Assembly: GCA_963576475.1 (NCBI GenBank)
Contig: OY754980.1
Location: 4,655,492 to 4,719,491, forward strand
Length of the DNA: 64,000 nucleotides
Direction: 5' to 3'
Source: Molanna angustata
Taxonomy: Eukaryota; Arthropoda; Insecta; Trichoptera; Molannidae
Part shown: positions 62,096 through 64,000 of the stretch, in pieces
How the letters are laid out: each line of letters begins with the position of its first letter
Numbering within the stretch: position 1 is the first letter of the stretch
Program-made: the position numbers and the translations under genes
The notes under the pieces: model-generated
Databases searched by the model: none
Told to the model about the DNA's origin: nothing
Seen by the model: only the letters and a program-made list of their open reading frames with translations

Positions 62096-62521
62096 AAAAT
62101 TGACGTATTTTTGTAAATCTACTTTTCATCATCTACTCACTTCTACTACTTATCCAGGGGCGTGCCTAGAACCTTCAGACTACGCAAACCCAGAAAGGTT
62201 ATTGGGAAACGTCGAATATTAAATCCTGTTAGCATAAGTTCTTCATTGTTCATTACGGAAGCCACGAAAAATATTTTCCAATCACATGCCAAAATAATTT
62301 TACATTTTGTGGTCCTGGAAAGGATCGCATCTATGTCATTACATGAATCTTGTAAAATGGTTTGCAAAAAAAAAAAAAAACAAAAATGCTTTGATCTGGA
62401 ATCAGTTGGCAGTATTTTTTTCTGTCAGTTTTTTTAGCCTGTGATGTCATATTTTTTATGCATTTTTTTAATATTATATTTATAGGCAAGCCAAGGTTCT
62501 CGGCTTCTATAAGCTATTCCG
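62096..62521. other. Unassigned interval
   Basis: An A run (62366-62380) follows an open frame at 62162-62437 that has no recognisable domain. A processed-transcript remnant cannot be excluded. Confidence 0.3.
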
Positions 62522-62640
62522 CTACATCTACTTTTTCTGGGCTGGTAACACTGGTTGGTTGGAAGATTTTGCCAAATGGCAATAAACTCGCCACTTACGC
62601 AGGGTGCAAGGAAATATTTATTTATTTATTTACATACATA
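62522..62640 (+). mobile_element. SINE-D 3' part with TTTA tail
   Basis: TTTCTGGGCTGGTAACACTGGTTGGTTGGAAGA, hairpin TTGCC-AAAT-GGCAA (62569-62582), ACTCGCCACTTACGCAGGGTGCAAGGAA, then ATTTATTTATTTATTT. Confidence 0.7.
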
Positions 62641-63015
62641 CATACATACATACCAACACCCCGTTTCCCTATTTGAGGTAGGCAGAGAGAACCGAACGCC
62701 AGACTCTTCTATCTTGACATACCTGTTTTGCCTCATTTACATTCATACATCACGTCATACATGCTCTCCTATTGTTCTGACTTCGTATGTTCCCCTCTTT
62801 CAAAATCTCATTTATATGATCATGCCAGCTCTTTCTCGGGCGACCCTTACATCTCATTCCACTCTTTTCAGCCTTGTATACTTTCTTTGTCAGTCGTTCA
62901 TCGTTCATTCTCTCTACATGTCCGAACCATCGCAAAGCATTTATCTTCATTCTACTCAAAATATCCCTTTCAATCTTACATTCTCTTCTGATATCTTGAT
63001 TCCTTATCCTCACTT
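62630..63015 (-). mobile_element. RTE-b LINE 3' end with TATG tail
   Basis: Antisense, starting ACATACATACATACATACC (tail complement) and running to the RIRNQDIRRECKIERD coding region. It carries a TATG tail although its coding sequence is RTE-b, unlike 39300. The upstream edge meets TTTATTTATTTA at 63015. Confidence 0.8.
62750..63013 (-). pseudogene. RTE-b reverse transcriptase C-terminal remnant
   Basis: MRIRNQDIRRECKIERDILSRMKINALRWFGHVERMNDERLTKKVYKAEKSGMRCKGRPRKSWHDHINEILKEGNIRSQNNRRACMT. It aligns with the 38893-39286 frame with few changes. The final 40 residues (CMNV...YP) follow in another frame after 62750, so one frameshift separates it from the natural end. No catalytic part is present. 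Confidence 0.8.
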
Positions 63016-63561
63016 ATTTATTTATTTAATTTTGTAATTTTGAATACCTCAAAAATTGTTTTGTAGAAAATGATAATGTAAAAAGAATGAAATTCAATCC
63101 TCCATAAAACGAGATAAAAATACAAGCTATTATTTGTAAACATATTTTAGTAAGTATATAATTACAGGTTTCAGAATCTAAATCGCCCCATACAAGAGAG
63201 TAAAAACCGGATGTATTAAATCTCGCTGCAAACAGTTTTATTTTTGTTTGATGGTCTTAAGCTACCGTGGTACACTACTCTAAAGACCTCTGTGTTTATT
63301 ATTTGTAAAGAGGAATGTTGAATAGATTGGTGGAGAGAAGGGCAGAAGAGATAGATAATCTGTTATTCTCCGCCTAACAAAGGAACAGCCTTTCTGTAAA
63401 GAAGGGAATAATTCAAAGAGAAATGGCCATTAAAACAGTTTAAAGAAATCCTCCATTGAATTTCAAGAAACACTATTTGCAACGCCCAATATTTTTTGTG
63501 ATGTATTTTTACTCGTCACTACTCCAAGGGGATATACCTAGTGGGGAGAAACATAGGTATG
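63016..63561. other. Unassigned interval
   Basis: Nothing recognised. It includes a purine-rich stretch at 63330-63420. Confidence 0.35.
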
Positions 63562-63960
63562 TATTCGCAATTTTAATTTTATTTATTGCAGATTATCAAC
63601 TAGTAGGTATCATGCTGAGGTTGTATTCTGAAAGTTTCATCACAATGTATCTGGTGTTCTGTATAGGTACTATGTAAGACGTGTTTATTCTACTTTATCC
63701 ACTAAAGACAAAAGTACTCATTCAATCTTTTCAAATTTGTATACCTATCTAATACTCGCTTACACCCCATTAGATTTCGAAGGATATCTGATCAATGCTA
63801 CTCGATTTTTTTAACTGTCAAATATTTCAAAGTGACCTCAAGCTCAGGAAACTTAAAATTTATTATTTTTATTTTACAATTGCTAAAAAAGCACACCATT
63901 TTCATAAAATAGCATTAAAGAATTATCAAGTTTTCATAATAAAATAAATCATTCAAAAAT
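63562..63960 (+). repeat. Family X, uninterrupted copy
   Basis: TTTATTGCAGATTATCAACTAGTAGGTATCATGCTGAGGTTGTATTCTGAAAGTTTCATC, then GTGTTTATTCTAC, AAAAGTACTCATTCAATC, CCCCATTAGATTTCGAAGGATATCTGATC, CTGTCAAATATTTCAAAGTGACC and GCACACCATTTTCATAAAAT. It shows the pre-insertion state of the copy at 39355-40105. Function unknown. Confidence 0.65.
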
Positions 63961-64000
63961 AATTTAACATACTTATTTTATGAAACCATACTATACAAAA

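Overview
The window reads as repeat-dense, gene-poor eukaryotic DNA, most likely from a moth or butterfly (Lepidoptera). This is an inference. It rests on the AT-rich background, the recurring short palindrome built on TAGGTACCTA, and the mix of RTE-type and CR1/jockey-like LINEs, tRNA-headed SINEs, palindromic MITEs, a pogo/Tigger relic and a Penelope-like relic. I found no complete host gene, no convincing exon-intron structure, no true tRNA or rRNA, no CRISPR array and no bacterial-style operon. Every open reading frame I could interpret is the C-terminal tail of a reverse transcriptase or transposase, truncated at its 5' end.

Layout. 0-5 kb: decayed RTE pieces, a Tigger relic (1275-1947) and CR1-like LINE tails. 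5-15 kb: an ATTT repeat, a foldback MITE, LINE tails, a jockey-like RT tail (12681-13094) and a run of SINE-like copies. 15.7-17.4 kb: an antisense RTE copy into which a hAT-like MITE (8-bp target duplication) and a LINE tail with two long AT arrays have inserted. 17.7-21.4 kb: a promoter-like segment with a heat-shock element, a minisatellite and a GC-rich, TATA-containing island that may be an LTR. 21.68-22.50 kb: the best-preserved LINE insertion, with a perfect 12-bp target duplication. 29.67-30.31 kb: a Penelope-like 3' end duplicated as a large inverted repeat. 34-41 kb: palindromic MITEs, a transposon with GGCCGAT palindromes, a 381-bp TTTA array at a LINE 3' end, and two adjacent foldback MITEs. 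42-48 kb: four tRNA-derived SINE types and several LINE tails. 49-57 kb: a CR1-like copy split by a MITE, a 16-bp tandem array, and an RTE copy split by a SINE-like element. 58.97-59.84 kb: a transposon whose terminal inverted repeats are built of 15-16-bp units. 59.95 kb: a hammerhead-ribozyme-like motif.

Family names used below are local labels. RTE-a, RTE-b and RTE-c are RTE-type LINE groups. CR1-A and CR1-B are CR1/L2-like LINE groups that share a 3' hairpin. SINE-A, B, C, D and F have tRNA-like heads. SINE-E is a roughly 300-bp element that ends like RTE-a. Family X is an unidentified repeat. The window's main interest is RNA structure carried by retroelements: hammerhead-like motifs at two loci, a hairpin with a GNRA-type loop and a compensatory base-pair change, and LINE/SINE 3' hairpins whose stems are kept while loops change. 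All homology calls come from reading the sequence; no database search was possible.
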